A stretch of DNA of 64,000 nt. Origin: Leptasterias polaris. Its lineage: Eukaryota; Echinodermata; Asteroidea; Forcipulatida; Asteriidae. The position numbers and the translations under genes were made by a program. The stretch's first letter is position 1, and each line of letters begins with the position of its first letter. Location of the stretch: the NCBI GenBank assembly GCA_037783415.1, contig JAZGTN010000016.1:1237001-1301000 (forward strand), in the 5' to 3' direction. Shown in pieces: positions 29,010 to 39,537 of this stretch. The notes below the pieces were generated by a model. It saw only the letters and a program-made list of their open reading frames with translations. It was not told the DNA's origin and ran no database searches.

Positions 29010-29660
29010 CTGAAAACAGTGCAGGAGAAAAGTATATAAAGTCAACGTATTAATTAAGTTTTCTTGATTGTTCTTTTCAGTAAATCCATCACAGTAATTA
29101 AATGATCAAGGGGTCGAGGAACCTGTATAAGGCAGATCTATTTGGAGAAATATAGAAAAGAAAAAACACTTTGATGGTGCATCAAAAAATACGGGCCTCC
29201 AACATGGTGGGAGGGCTTGATCCTCAACTTTATAGTATCCAGAAATCTTTGACAGTGACTCGGTCTGTTTTAAGTTTTAAGTGATTCGCAGTATTTCCCG
29301 GAAAACCTTTCACTGTGCGCAACTGAAGTTCGTCCGTCGGTGCAGTAGATCGAGGCCACACAGCCCTGTCAGTCCTAGTGGTGCTCATGTGACTGTACTG
29401 TACCAACAGGTACAAGGCACAAACATGTGCACTCTAATGAGCCTCGTTGTACGAGGATAAAAAGGCATCGAAAAGTACATAATATTTATGAAGTCCATCT
29501 GGCGTCCCGCTTTACACCCGTCACCCGGCCCCCGTCAACCGTCACCCGGCCCCCGTCAACTGTCACCTGTCGTGCGTCCTCCGTCGTACGTCACCCATTG
29601 TTGGGTGCCTCAATGGAAATTCCGTGAGAATTTAAAGGTGTTTGTAATTATCAATACTAT

Positions 29661-29741
29661 TTATCTCTGCCCGTGCAACGGCAGAGATATTGTCCTTGTG
29701 CTGGATATTCTTATCTCTGCCCGTGCAACGGCAGAGATATT
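29661..29741. repeat. two copies of a perfect hairpin
   Basis: TATCTCTGCCCGTGCAACGG followed by CAGAGATA occurs twice, at about 29662 and 29711. Each can form a 10-bp stem (TATCTCTGCC/GGCAGAGATA) with an 8-nt loop. Confidence 0.8.
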
Positions 29742-29744
29742 GGG

Positions 29745-30510
29745 TCGTATGAATAAAAAGTAGTATGTTCTTTTACTTGAAAATTTCAAGTGTTTACTAC
29801 CACCCATATGAATAAAAAAGGAAGTAAAAGCTTTTACTGGAAAGTATTTACTAAATACTAAAAGGATCTACTTTTACAGTAAAAGTATTTACTGTTATTT
29901 TTAGCGTTTACTTATTTCCATATGAATAAAATGAAGAAAATACTACAAAATGCAAGTAAGCACTGGTCATTTTTCAACTTAAGGTAGCCCCAGAGCTACT
30001 TTGGGCACAGAAGTAAAGACATGTATGAAGAAATGGCAGCGTTTATGAATGTTCCTCACAGGATAAAAGTTTATGCGCCAAGGAGAAAATGTTGGGATGT
30101 TGACTATAAACAATGTAGAGTGGATGGCTGATTTTTTTTTTACCATTCAGGAGAAACACGTGGAGGGGCACTGACTGCAAAACAACAGCTTCGGGTTTTT
30201 CTACGGTATTATATTTAGACTGAAGATAAAATAAGAACTGTTTGGTTTCTTTTCAATAAATCAAGTAAATTTAGATGTAGCAAAGCATGTTTTCTTCTTT
30301 GGAAATGTATATGCCTCTTTTAGGCCTATTTTTAGTTCATAAAATCAGAGGAAGTAATTTTTGAAATAAGTAAATTTCAATAGAAATTCAATGTTGTGCA
30401 TATAAAGTTTAAATGGCCTAGGCCTGCATACATAAATATAAATTTAAATATATTTGTTGGTTCAAATAAATGGTTGTAGAGATTTCTTTTCTTCAAAATG
30501 TTCATTCTTC
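29745..30510. other. unassigned insertion in copy A intron
   Basis: Copy B has no counterpart of about 29650-31265. Within it are repeats of CTTTTACT / AGTAAAAG words (29760-29900) and AT-rich sequence, with no gene. Confidence 0.4.
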
Positions 30511-30513
30511 ACA

Positions 30514-30753
30514 TCATTTTTCATGTTGTTTCTTCATCATCAGCTGTTTGTCAGTGATGACGATGCCAGTTGCGTGCTTATAATCAGCTCTCATTTTCTT
30601 AACAGCACTCTCTTTCTTCGCTCTGATTTTTGGTACTTGTGATTTGGTCAATAAGACACTATGATTTTTAACAAAAATGCTTTGCTTTGATTCTGGAGAT
30701 CCAGATGAATCTCCGTCATCAAACTGATTATTGTCAGAATCATAATAATTCAT
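30514..30753 (-). other. short open frame, possible transposon-encoded fragment
   Basis: 79 codons: an acidic N-terminal part, then a basic stretch with VPKIRAKKESAVKKM and YKHATGIVITDKQL. The pattern resembles small helical proteins that travel with invertebrate DNA transposons, but I cannot name a family. It lies in the unmatched part of the copy A intron. Confidence 0.3.
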
Positions 30754-30810
30754 GGCTGACTTGTAGGTTTCTATGTTTCTATCAAATCAAATGCTGCTTT
30801 GTGGCTGTGT

Positions 30811-30910
30811 GTGTGAGTTCGTGTGAGTTCGTGTGAGTTCGTGTGAGTTCGTGTGAGTTCGTGTGAGTTCGTGTGAGTTCGTGTGAGTTCGTGTGAGTTC
30901 GTGTGAGTTC
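30811..30910 (+). repeat. ten perfect GTGTGAGTTC decamers
   Basis: Ten uninterrupted identical 10-bp units. Confidence 0.95.
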
Positions 30911-31973
30911 GTGTGTGTACGAGTTGGTCCGAACGCTTGACTTATTTTTATGTAATTATTCTATTGATGATTGTCTGTGGTTTCGTAAAACTATATTGAT
31001 ATTATTACACGCTATGCCTGCCGGATTAATTGGGTTTATACCACAGATTTGTCTGTATCACCCCCAAACCATACCCAATATTCCTTTCCCCAAAAGCAAC
31101 ACCAACCCGTGCAAAATTATGCAGCCGCACCGCCCCCTTCCCAACCCCCCCCCCCCCCGCCCCCCGCTGGGCAGAGATACCCGTATTTGCCCAAATACAG
31201 CTCGCGTGTTTTCTAGTTTGTCTTCTTCTTCATTTTATCATTTTTCTTCTTCTTCTTCTTCATTCATATTGCCTTGAACTGATCGTCTGTAAATTGCCCC
31301 GGACGGTGTCATGGCGATTGAAAACATTGTCCCGAACCCGTAGTCTAAAACTTGTAAATGGATATGACATTATACACGAGTTGGGTCGATCTTTCATATC
31401 AAGTTTTCAAATAGTTTTTGACGAGACAGTTTAGTGAATTTTAAACTGTATGGTTATAATGATAAGCCATACCTTGATTCTTAAGGCTCAGCACATAACA
31501 AAATAAACACACAATGTTAGAAAAGTGCTTTAATGAAAGGGAGAGAGTATAGTCCATGTGACCTGTGTTTATATGCAGCTCAATGTAAGAATACGCTAAA
31601 TCTTATGTTTTACTTAAGGACATTGCACTGTCTGCTATTTCTCAATTTTTGATATGAAGAAAGGGGGGACATCTCAAAAGCTGTACAGCTGTTGCTTTTT
31701 TGTAGCTCTTGAACTGATGTGAAAATTATGACACAAAATGTAAATTTCCCCATAATATGGCCTGTGTGTAGTATCTTGCCAGTCGGGAATTGCATTAGAA
31801 TGTACAAGGTCGCTACTCTGTAAACAAAAAAGGTAACATGGTCTATAAACAATGGAGTTGTTGCTTAAATGAAGACTAAAAATCAACAGGTTGAAACTTG
31901 AATAAAGAAAAATGCCAAGGCAAAGATATAATCACCAAGGGGGAATTCACAATCGGCACGTACGTCTCATGGG

Positions 31974-33456
31974 CAGTGTTGTATGACTCGAGTCCAGGAC
32001 TCGGACTCGAGTCCGTCTCGAGTCACAATTTCGGTGACTCGGACTTGACTCGAGTCACGTCTGCAAAAGACTCGGACTCGGACTCGGACTCGACTATCAT
32101 GACTCGGACTTGTCCCCGAGGACTCGTGACTCGAGTCACGTATTTTCACAAACAATACCTTTTTTAAATATTAAAAACAATTCCGATGATCCGATCGTCA
32201 TTCCCGGAGTGCACATGGAGTTAACGTCTAGCACAATAAATAAGTACACTGTCGTATGGTGTTACAAGTAATAGTGTTCGTGATTATTGTGTAAATGGCC
32301 ATCTACGTACAGCGCGTGTATGTTGGATTCGTATGTTCAATACGCATAATAACACTGGGATGCACGACACCAGTATTATGCTGGTATTCTGTCAACGTTA
32401 ACACCATAGCCACTGCTTGTGCTTGATGCATATTACCAGGGAAATAGCATGTCTGGTACCTGTAAAACACAGCCTGCATATTGCACTGTGATGTCTGTGT
32501 GTTGTTTGCACCAGTTTCTACACATGGTCGACACACACACACACGACGTCAAGCTTGGTCACGTCACTAGTAAAAAGTAGTACAACATTTTTTTAATCAT
32601 GGCATTTGCCGTTCCGCCCCATATTGTTTCTTTTGGTTATACCAACTTTAACAAAAACTTTAACAGAACTTTGTTTTAAATAAATGTGTTTTATTTTGTC
32701 ATTTCCAATTCTTATTTTACGACAATTGGTTTGCAATCATAGGGTGCGTTCGATTAGCTTCCCCGGGTCGACCCCGGTCTGCTCATCCGGGTGAGCCCCT
32801 AACCATGATCATGAGCTAATCGAACGCCAACTTCCCCCAGCATTCACACCGATGCATCTTGGGACAGCCGACCGGAACTACTTCCATTTTGTGCCGTATG
32901 TCCGATACTTTCCGTGGATTCACGAAAACATCGTAAATTATTCTCAAGGTAAAACTGCAACATTAAACAATTTGTACAACTCCACAGTGATACAAAGGTA
33001 CCCGGCTTCGAATAAAAAAATACTTATTGCTCACAAAAACGCTGTTGTAATGGCGAAAATGTGTGTCAAACTTCCTAAAATGTCCCGCTGAATTACAAAC
33101 AAAATAGTGGCCATTGAGAAAGTTTTTCGCCGTGACGTCATGAACCAGGGGTAGCCCCAAGTGACCCGCTCCACAAGCAGGGCACTTGGGGCCGGGGCTG
33201 ACCCGGGTGAGCCCCGCGAATGACGTCAAAGCTATTCGAACGCACCGGGGGAAGACCTGGGTCGACCCGGGGAAGCTAATCGAACGCACCCAATATTTAA
33301 ACAAGTGACTCGTGACTCGGATTCGGACTCGGACCAAGTGACTCGTGACTCGGACTCGGACTCGGACCAAGTGACTCGGGACTCGGTCTCGGACTCGACC
33401 CAAGTGACTTGAGACTCGGACTCGGACTCGACACAGGTGACTCGACTACAACACTG
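31974..33456. mobile_element. non-autonomous hAT-like element, 1483 bp
   Basis: Terminal inverted repeats CAGTGTTGTA / TACAACACTG, flanked by the 8-bp duplication CTCATGGG (31966-31973 and 33457-33464). Subterminal arrays of GACTCGGACTCG and GTGACTCGAGTC words fill 31984-32140 and 33302-33445 in inverted arrangement. No transposase. The paralogous empty site with a single CTCATGGG is at 49722-49729. Terminal sequence and 8-bp duplication are hAT hallmarks. Confidence 0.92.
32742..33291. mobile_element. inverted-repeat element nested in the hAT-like element
   Basis: 550 bp with about 32-bp perfect terminal repeats starting GGGTGCGTTCGATTAGCTTC. The superfamily was not settled because the target duplication is unclear. 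A truncated relative lies at 57688-57880. Confidence 0.85.
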
Positions 33457-33648
33457 CTCATGGGGAGTAAGAAGGTCAAGGAAAAACAGAGTAGAGTGCA
33501 GTATAAAAAATGTTATGACGTGTCTATATACATGTACGTAATAATAAAATGAGTTTAATTTTACGTTTTTGGTTTATGTTTTTTCCTCTATCTCTTTTAA
33601 GGTTTTTAGAGTAAATATCCAAATCGTCTGTAATTTGTTCGTTCTTAA

Positions 33649-33996
33649 AGGTATTGTATACTTTTGGTAACAGCTCAAAATCAGTGTCCACAGTTTGTGT
33701 GATTCAACATATGCATGAACAAACAAACCTGTGAAAGTTTGAGCTCAATTGGTCATCGAGGTCACGAGAAAATAGTGAAAAGAGACCTTATGTGTTTTCT
33801 GTTTTTCAAACATCGAGTTTATTATCACGCGTGATAAAAACTATTGTTTTACTCATTTCTCAGAAACGATAGCATTTTAGGCAGAAATATTTTAAGGAAC
33901 CCTTTCTACCATTACTTACTTTAAATCGTGTAAGTTATGTGTGAATCTGTGAACATTAATTGTGTTTTTCGATCTTACCAATAGTGTATAGGGCCT
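33649..33996. mobile_element. TTAA-flanked inverted-repeat element
   Basis: TTAA at 33645-33648 and 33997-34000; ends AGGTATTGTATAC and ATAGTGTATAGGGCCT. Copy B lacks it at the matching point (about 50410). Confidence 0.75.
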
Positions 33997-34900
33997 TTAA
34001 TGTAAAATTTTCATACTAAATTATAACATGTGTCAAATCAATCTAACTAGAAACAACCGTTGCTACCAAAGACCGACGTGTGGTTTTCTCTTTTTCATAC
34101 AAAGCAAAAACGTTGTCACATCAAGCGAATGGAAACCTATCTATGTTCCATGTTCTACGCGTTTCGAATATGGTCCAAAAAGTGTGATTACAATATTAAA
34201 AATTAAATAAATATTTAAAACAAATGTATAGAAAACACGGGGAACTCATCCAAATTAAATACAACGTACACACACACAAAATGTGTCCTTGTCTCTGTAA
34301 ACTTGGAATAGAAAGATCAAGCATTGCTTTTGATAAATCTACATTTCAATAAGCTATTTATTCCTGTATATTAATTTGATGTTAAAAAATGCTCATGTTG
34401 ACTTCATTCATGACTTCATTCATGACTTCATGTTGACAATCATAGGCGCAATGCTGGTCCACAACAACCAATGTTCTGTATACGTGAATCGTTGATAATC
34501 GTTACCAGCGTACCACGCAGCATTACCAGCTCAACAATTTCAACGGCGGCCATTTTGTTAACGGAAGGCGAGGATTCTGAAAACGGTGAGAATTTATCAC
34601 TTTTTGCAACTTTTGTTTTGCGGAGTGGATTTTCTGGACCCAACCCGACCTCGATGAGAGTATAAGGAACACATAGAGCCTAATTTTTGGCGTGATCCGG
34701 TTTGGGAAATTAACTGTAGGTGCAGAAACGTGAAGAGAAAAAAGTTTCGAATAGGATTTTGTACATGTCACTCTATGAGGGTAATGGAGACGATAGCGGA
34801 ATGAACCTCATAGTTCTAGGAGTACCCAAATGCTTGCCCCGCCCAATTTCTAACGTAAAGGCAAAGCTTATTCTGAACCACGAGAAACTCAAAATCTCAC

Positions 34901-35144
34901 CGTCCATGTTGTCCGTGCTCAGTGCCTTCATCAGAGTGTCTAAACGGGCCGACATACTTTCTTTGATTGTCTCCAAACCATGAAGATCATCCCTGATTCC
35001 ATTCATGGCTACCTGGATCTCATCTCTAGAAATGTTGCTCACACACCCCTTGTTGGACACAGACGAGACGGCTGTCCCACTAGTCACCGACAACTCACCG
35101 GCAACTACGAACAAAACAAACCACATACCCACAAATCGCTCCAT
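34901..35144 (-). CDS. copy A exon 1 (signal peptide and coiled coil)
   Basis: MERFVGMWFVLFVVAGELSV is a signal peptide. It is followed by GCVSNISRDEIQ, with one cysteine and an NIS glycosylation sequon, and a heptad-like helix ending in LMKALS. Donor G|GTGAGA. The upstream in-frame ATG at 35180 is less likely because copies B and C share only the later start. Confidence 0.85.
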
Positions 35145-35321
35145 ATTCGCTGAAAAATCTCCCTGATATAATCGCATCAAACTGATAAGACAGCTTCCAC
35201 GATGGATAAACTAATTTGTATCTGCGCTCTTGCAGTTTCGATGACAAGGCTCTCAACGGTGTCAACTTTGCAACAACTTTTCGGAGCTACCTGCCCGCAC
35301 TTTTTGTACCAGGACAAGCGT

Positions 35322-35346
35322 GGGCTAATTAACATAAATGGGCGTG
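35322..35346 (-). promoter_or_regulatory. conserved promoter block, copy A
   Basis: Minus-strand CACGCCCATTTATGTTAATT then AGCC, about 180 nt upstream of the start codon, shared with copies B and C at nearly the same distance. It contains a GTTAAT half-site of the type bound by POU-homeodomain HNF1 factors; that reading is inference. Confidence 0.5.
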
Positions 35347-35519
35347 TTGAAGACACAAAACCAGCGTACTGTAAGCCAATCAGAGGCATTCCTTCCTTGT
35401 CTAGTAGCCTACAGACCAATCAGAGGCATTCCTTCCTTGCCTACAGGTCACTGACTGAGGAGATTCTGGTCCTGTTCCACTCTCATAAATTCCAACTCCA
35501 TAAACATTAAACACTTCAT

Positions 35520-36245
35520 TTATACGGAAACGTCGTCATCAGGGCCGTCCGCCGTACCAATATTTTAGGGTTTTTTTGTGTTTTTTCTCCCTTCCCGTAG
35601 CATTTGTTTGCCCGATATCAAACTTTAATCAATTTTTAAAAAGACAAAGAAAATCTTTGAAAATAAATTAAAAATGTTCCGGGGCCCTTAAGCGGGCCCC
35701 GGACCCCGGGCCGTAATGGGGGGGGGGGGGGGGGGGGGGGGGGGCGATTTGAGTATAAAGCTGTCTGCTTCTGAGATGGGCATTTGATAATTACGTTTAA
35801 TTATGTTATAATTTCAACATGTTTTCATTGAGTAGTATTACCCCCACTTGGCCCAGATCCTACCACCAGCGGGGTCGCAAGTGCTGGATATGATGCCCAA
35901 AATCGGCACATGATTTTTTATTACAGGCAGGTGTACCTCAAAATTTTGCTTGAGCTCACAAAATCTCAACAGTATCAGGTGGCCTTAATTGCGAGCTGTA
36001 TAGTGCCCCCATTACCCAATTATGTCCAGGGATAGTACCACATGCATCAATACATACAACACCTTCCCCCTCCCTATTTTGAAAATGGAAATATGAGTAC
36101 TTAAGAAATATTATCAGAGAGTAAACCAATAAAAATGAATTTTATAATTTGCTCAAAAAGTGGCCAGGAATTACGTCATACTGCACCACAGAGCATCTAG
36201 AATGAAAATTTTCCCTGGGCCCTTAAGCGGGCCCCGGACCCCACG
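35520..36245. repeat. intergenic insertion with repeated GGGCCCTTAAGCGGGCC
   Basis: The block GGGCCCTTAAGCGGGCCCCG then GACCCC occurs at 35681 and 36214. It lies between sequences that match copy B's flank, so 35540-36243 is probably an insertion. A G run of about 28 bases lies at 35717. No gene. Confidence 0.4.
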
Positions 36246-36876
36246 GTGTGATGCCTTCTAAACTCCCTGGGGAGCACACAACGCTAACCTTCTTAAATAA
36301 GCGCCTTTTACGACTTTATGGTATTTACAAAAACAATATACTGAACCCTCATGTTGCAGCAGGGAAATCTGTTGCTCCGGACATTAATACATTTGGTTTT
36401 GTTTACACGCTTTTGCCTGGTACAGTGGGTGTTTTCCAAATCTTGTTAATCAATTAACGGCCAATATTGTCAACATCTTAAAATATCTCATTTTTGTAAG
36501 CTCCTTCGTGTAACCGGTCAAGTTGTTCACCTTTGTGAAGCTTAGAAAACAAACTTTCCCGTAATACCAAATGTGCAATCCTTTACCATTGCTTTGTTTG
36601 TATAGTAACAAGGTTCTTTGTCTTATTTGTATCATACAATTCTTTGTCTTGTTTTTGTAGTGATCAGTTCTTTGTCCTTTTTTAACGTACGATCCGTTGT
36701 CTTTTTGTGACGAGAAAACCTATCTAACAAATGCTTTTATTATTTTAAATGGGTAATCTACACATTGAAATTATTACAATTTTAAAAACGTTAGTTTAGT
36801 TGCTTTTATCTTGCTTTATTTACTCTATGATTACATAACAAATACATGTACAATGATTATTTAGCAGCTCTATTAA

Positions 36877-37087
36877 AGGCAAAGTATACCTTTGGTTTTC
36901 GGAACCGTTCCATTGTTTTAACCTTATACGAATGTAGATGTATACAATTAGACTAACCAGTGAACATTTCATTTCAAAAGGTGTTCCTTGGGATTAAATA
37001 TCGCTGAATCCGGAACTAAGATTAGTTCCTAACAGGAACACACAGTATTAGAAACGTTTCTGACAGTAACCCTTCTGACCGTTCCCT
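36877..37087. mobile_element. family 1 TTAA element, truncated
   Basis: Left end AGGCAAAGTATACC after TTAA; the right end is replaced by a family 2 element starting at 37092. The paralogous copy at 53913-54286 is full length. Confidence 0.65.
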
Positions 37088-37091
37088 TTAA

Positions 37092-37427
37092 AGGGTGTGT
37101 ACAACATTGGCAAAGACCTGTATCCAAAAATGATGTGACCCAACACATCATGAAATAACAAACCTGTGAAAGTTTAAGCTCAATCGCTCTTCGGAGTCAT
37201 GAGAAAACAGTGAAAGAAAACCTTATGTGTTTTAACTTCTTTTCAAACATCGGAATTTATGCTGCAGGATAAAGACTATTATTTTACTCATTTCCTAAAA
37301 ACTATGGCATTTCAATCAAAACTATTTAAAGGGAAGTTTTTCACCATGACCATCTTTATACCATGTAAGTTATGTGCAAATCTGTGAACATTTATATTTT
37401 CATTCTTACCAACGTTGTACACACCCT
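37092..37427. mobile_element. TTAA-type inverted-repeat element (family 2), copy 2
   Basis: Ends AGGGTGTGTACAACATTGG and CCAACGTTGTACACACCCT. Absent from the paralogous segment near 54130. Confidence 0.8.
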
Positions 37428-38719
37428 TTGAAGTAGCTCTATTGTGATACAATGTTACAAATGGTTCTAATAATGTTTAAAGAATAATCAAGCAAACATC
37501 ACAGTATGTTTATATAGCATGTTTTTGAAGTACAACTCGCATACCGCTCATAGACCAGTTAACATTACTTTGGTCAAATTGCCATTTTAAACTAGAGCTT
37601 CGTCATAATTTTTTTAATTTTTTTTGTAAAATTTACTGGATATTCTTGTGCACTTTTGTGGAATACAGAATAATATTCATCACTGTGCAATTATGCACAT
37701 TGAGCGCCAGGAGTGCTAGTGTGTAATAACTCCCTTTGTATACCACACGCTGATGCAGAATCCAAAGTAACAAGTTTCTAGGTCAGCCTGACACAGAGTA
37801 AGTCAGGCTGACCTAGAAATGAGTGAGCCCCCCGTGATACCAAAATGTGCAATCCTTTACTTTTGCAGCTTACCATCCATTGCTTTGTTTGTAACATAAG
37901 GTTCTTTTGTCTTATTTGTATCATACAAATCTTTGTCTTGTTTTTGTAAAGCAATTAGTTCTGTGTCTTTTTTTGTAATTCACCGGGTACTTTGTCTTTT
38001 TGTGACGGGAAAACCGATGTAACAACGCTTTTTATTTAAAATGGGTAGTTTACACATTTAAAATCATAACAATAAATGAACCACCTCGTTTGATGATTTT
38101 ATTTTGCTTTATTAGATATGATTATAATCATACAAAACATATAATGATTATAAAAAACTAATTCTACAATGGTTTCAACAGTTTATGACTGGTATTAAAA
38201 TAATAAAATGTGAAAAGTATACATTTTGTAAGAATAACAAATGGATACAACAAATCGGGTAATTAACGGACTTTTAATGGCAAATGCGGGGTCGGGGATC
38301 GAGTGCTACACGGATGAGCCTTAGCATTTTTTTAAACCTTGATTCGGAAAGCAATTGTACTTATTACGTCACGTCCTTATGTCATCACGTGCCATCCATT
38401 ATTTTGTCATATATTTACTGCCGCGACGCTCCATAATAAATTATTGGATAGGCTTGTCAGAAGTCCCCGGGCGTTTCAGGGGGGCTGAGTCCCCCTGGAT
38501 TGCACCCGGCATCCGGGTCAAATATCAAAGTTCAGTAAACCCAAAGTTTTAACCAGTTTCCCAGTCAGCCTGACCCAGGATTTTTTTAAAGTGTTATATA
38601 TGCCCGTTCTTTTTTAAACGAGGAATGTCAGACTAATTGAAATGTTTTGGTTTGATTGAGACAATTCAGATAATAATTGTTGGGAAAAACATTTTGGATT
38701 GTTTGGTTTAATCCACTGG

Positions 38720-39537
38720 TTATTGCAATGCTTCAAACCTTGTAAGAACGCCCAGGCGAAGGTTTGGATTCAAGGAAAACATAGCCAGATCCATGTAACC
38801 GTTTATAAGTCGATAATCCTCGCTTTCATCATCACTCAACATTTCAAGCTCCCCGATGGACACTGTACCGGTAAACCAATAATAAACCTCATTCCTAAAC
38901 ATTTCTATCGCTAACTGATCTGGATTTGAAGCATCGATTTCACATTCCCCTAAGGTCCCATTTGCCTTGACAATATAGTCTCGTCTACCATCAGCGGTGC
39001 GGTCAAATTTCCATGTGGTCTCTACTGGGGCGCCCTCTTTAAACCCGTTTGGAAAGATGAGAGCCATTAACGACTTGGTGACGTAACTCGAATATGAAAT
39101 AAGACCCACAAAAACTGTACCCTTGGTGAGGGCATACTCTGCAATGGTGACTCTATTACTAAGGAATCTGTTATGGAATGGATCATTTGCCTTAAGATGG
39201 TGAACCAAGAGGAAGCCTTTCTTATTGAAGTCGACATCAGCAAGGTGACGTTTCACGGCTGCCTCGACTCTCTCCTTGTTTGTCACGCATCCCATCAGCG
39301 AGTTCACGATGCTACGGAAGGCGTCGTCGGAGAGGTTCTCAAAGACGGAGTGGACGGTGACCACACTTGGATTGTCGAAGTTGTCGAAATAGAGAAAGTC
39401 TTTGATGTCACCGCTGATGAGATTCAGGCCGACATCGCCGTGTTTCAGGGACTGGATGAAGGTGCGTGATGCTTTATACAGTGATCCCACACCTGGTATG
39501 TACTCCAGAAAACTACTGATGGTATTGGCGATGTCAT
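38720..39537 (-). CDS. copy B exon 2
   Basis: 818 bp from acceptor TTTTCAG to the stop. The first two-thirds is almost identical to copies A and C; the last 120 residues diverge. It ends GVLTRFEALQ, five residues shorter than copy C. Confidence 0.9.

Larger units (their letters stand above)
28184..35144 (-). pseudogene. secreted two-exon protein gene, copy A (frame broken in exon 2)
   Basis: Third and most 3' member of a tandem triplet. Exon 1 (34901-35144) is open and encodes the signal peptide and coiled coil; exon 2 (28184-29009) joins it in frame through G + AT. In exon 2 four bases (TTAA in copy B, plus-strand sense) are missing near 28524, so translation stops at 28513 after VIVPHG. 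Beyond the deletion the original frame is open to its own stop at 28184. The break is therefore single and recent, or an allele or assembly error. Function is unknown and no family is recognised. Its intron has taken a 1.48-kb hAT-like element and a TTAA element that are absent from copy B. Confidence 0.75.

Noticed and set aside
29740..31265. Looking for a CRISPR array or prokaryotic operon in the decamer repeats and hairpins
   Set aside because: The host is a eukaryote; the decamers have no spacers and no cas-like gene is present.
34440..34771. Overlapping frames near 34.5 kb with an AACAAAATGGCCGCC start context
   Set aside because: Short, on both strands, inside the flank-rich part of the copy A intron, with no matching downstream exon.
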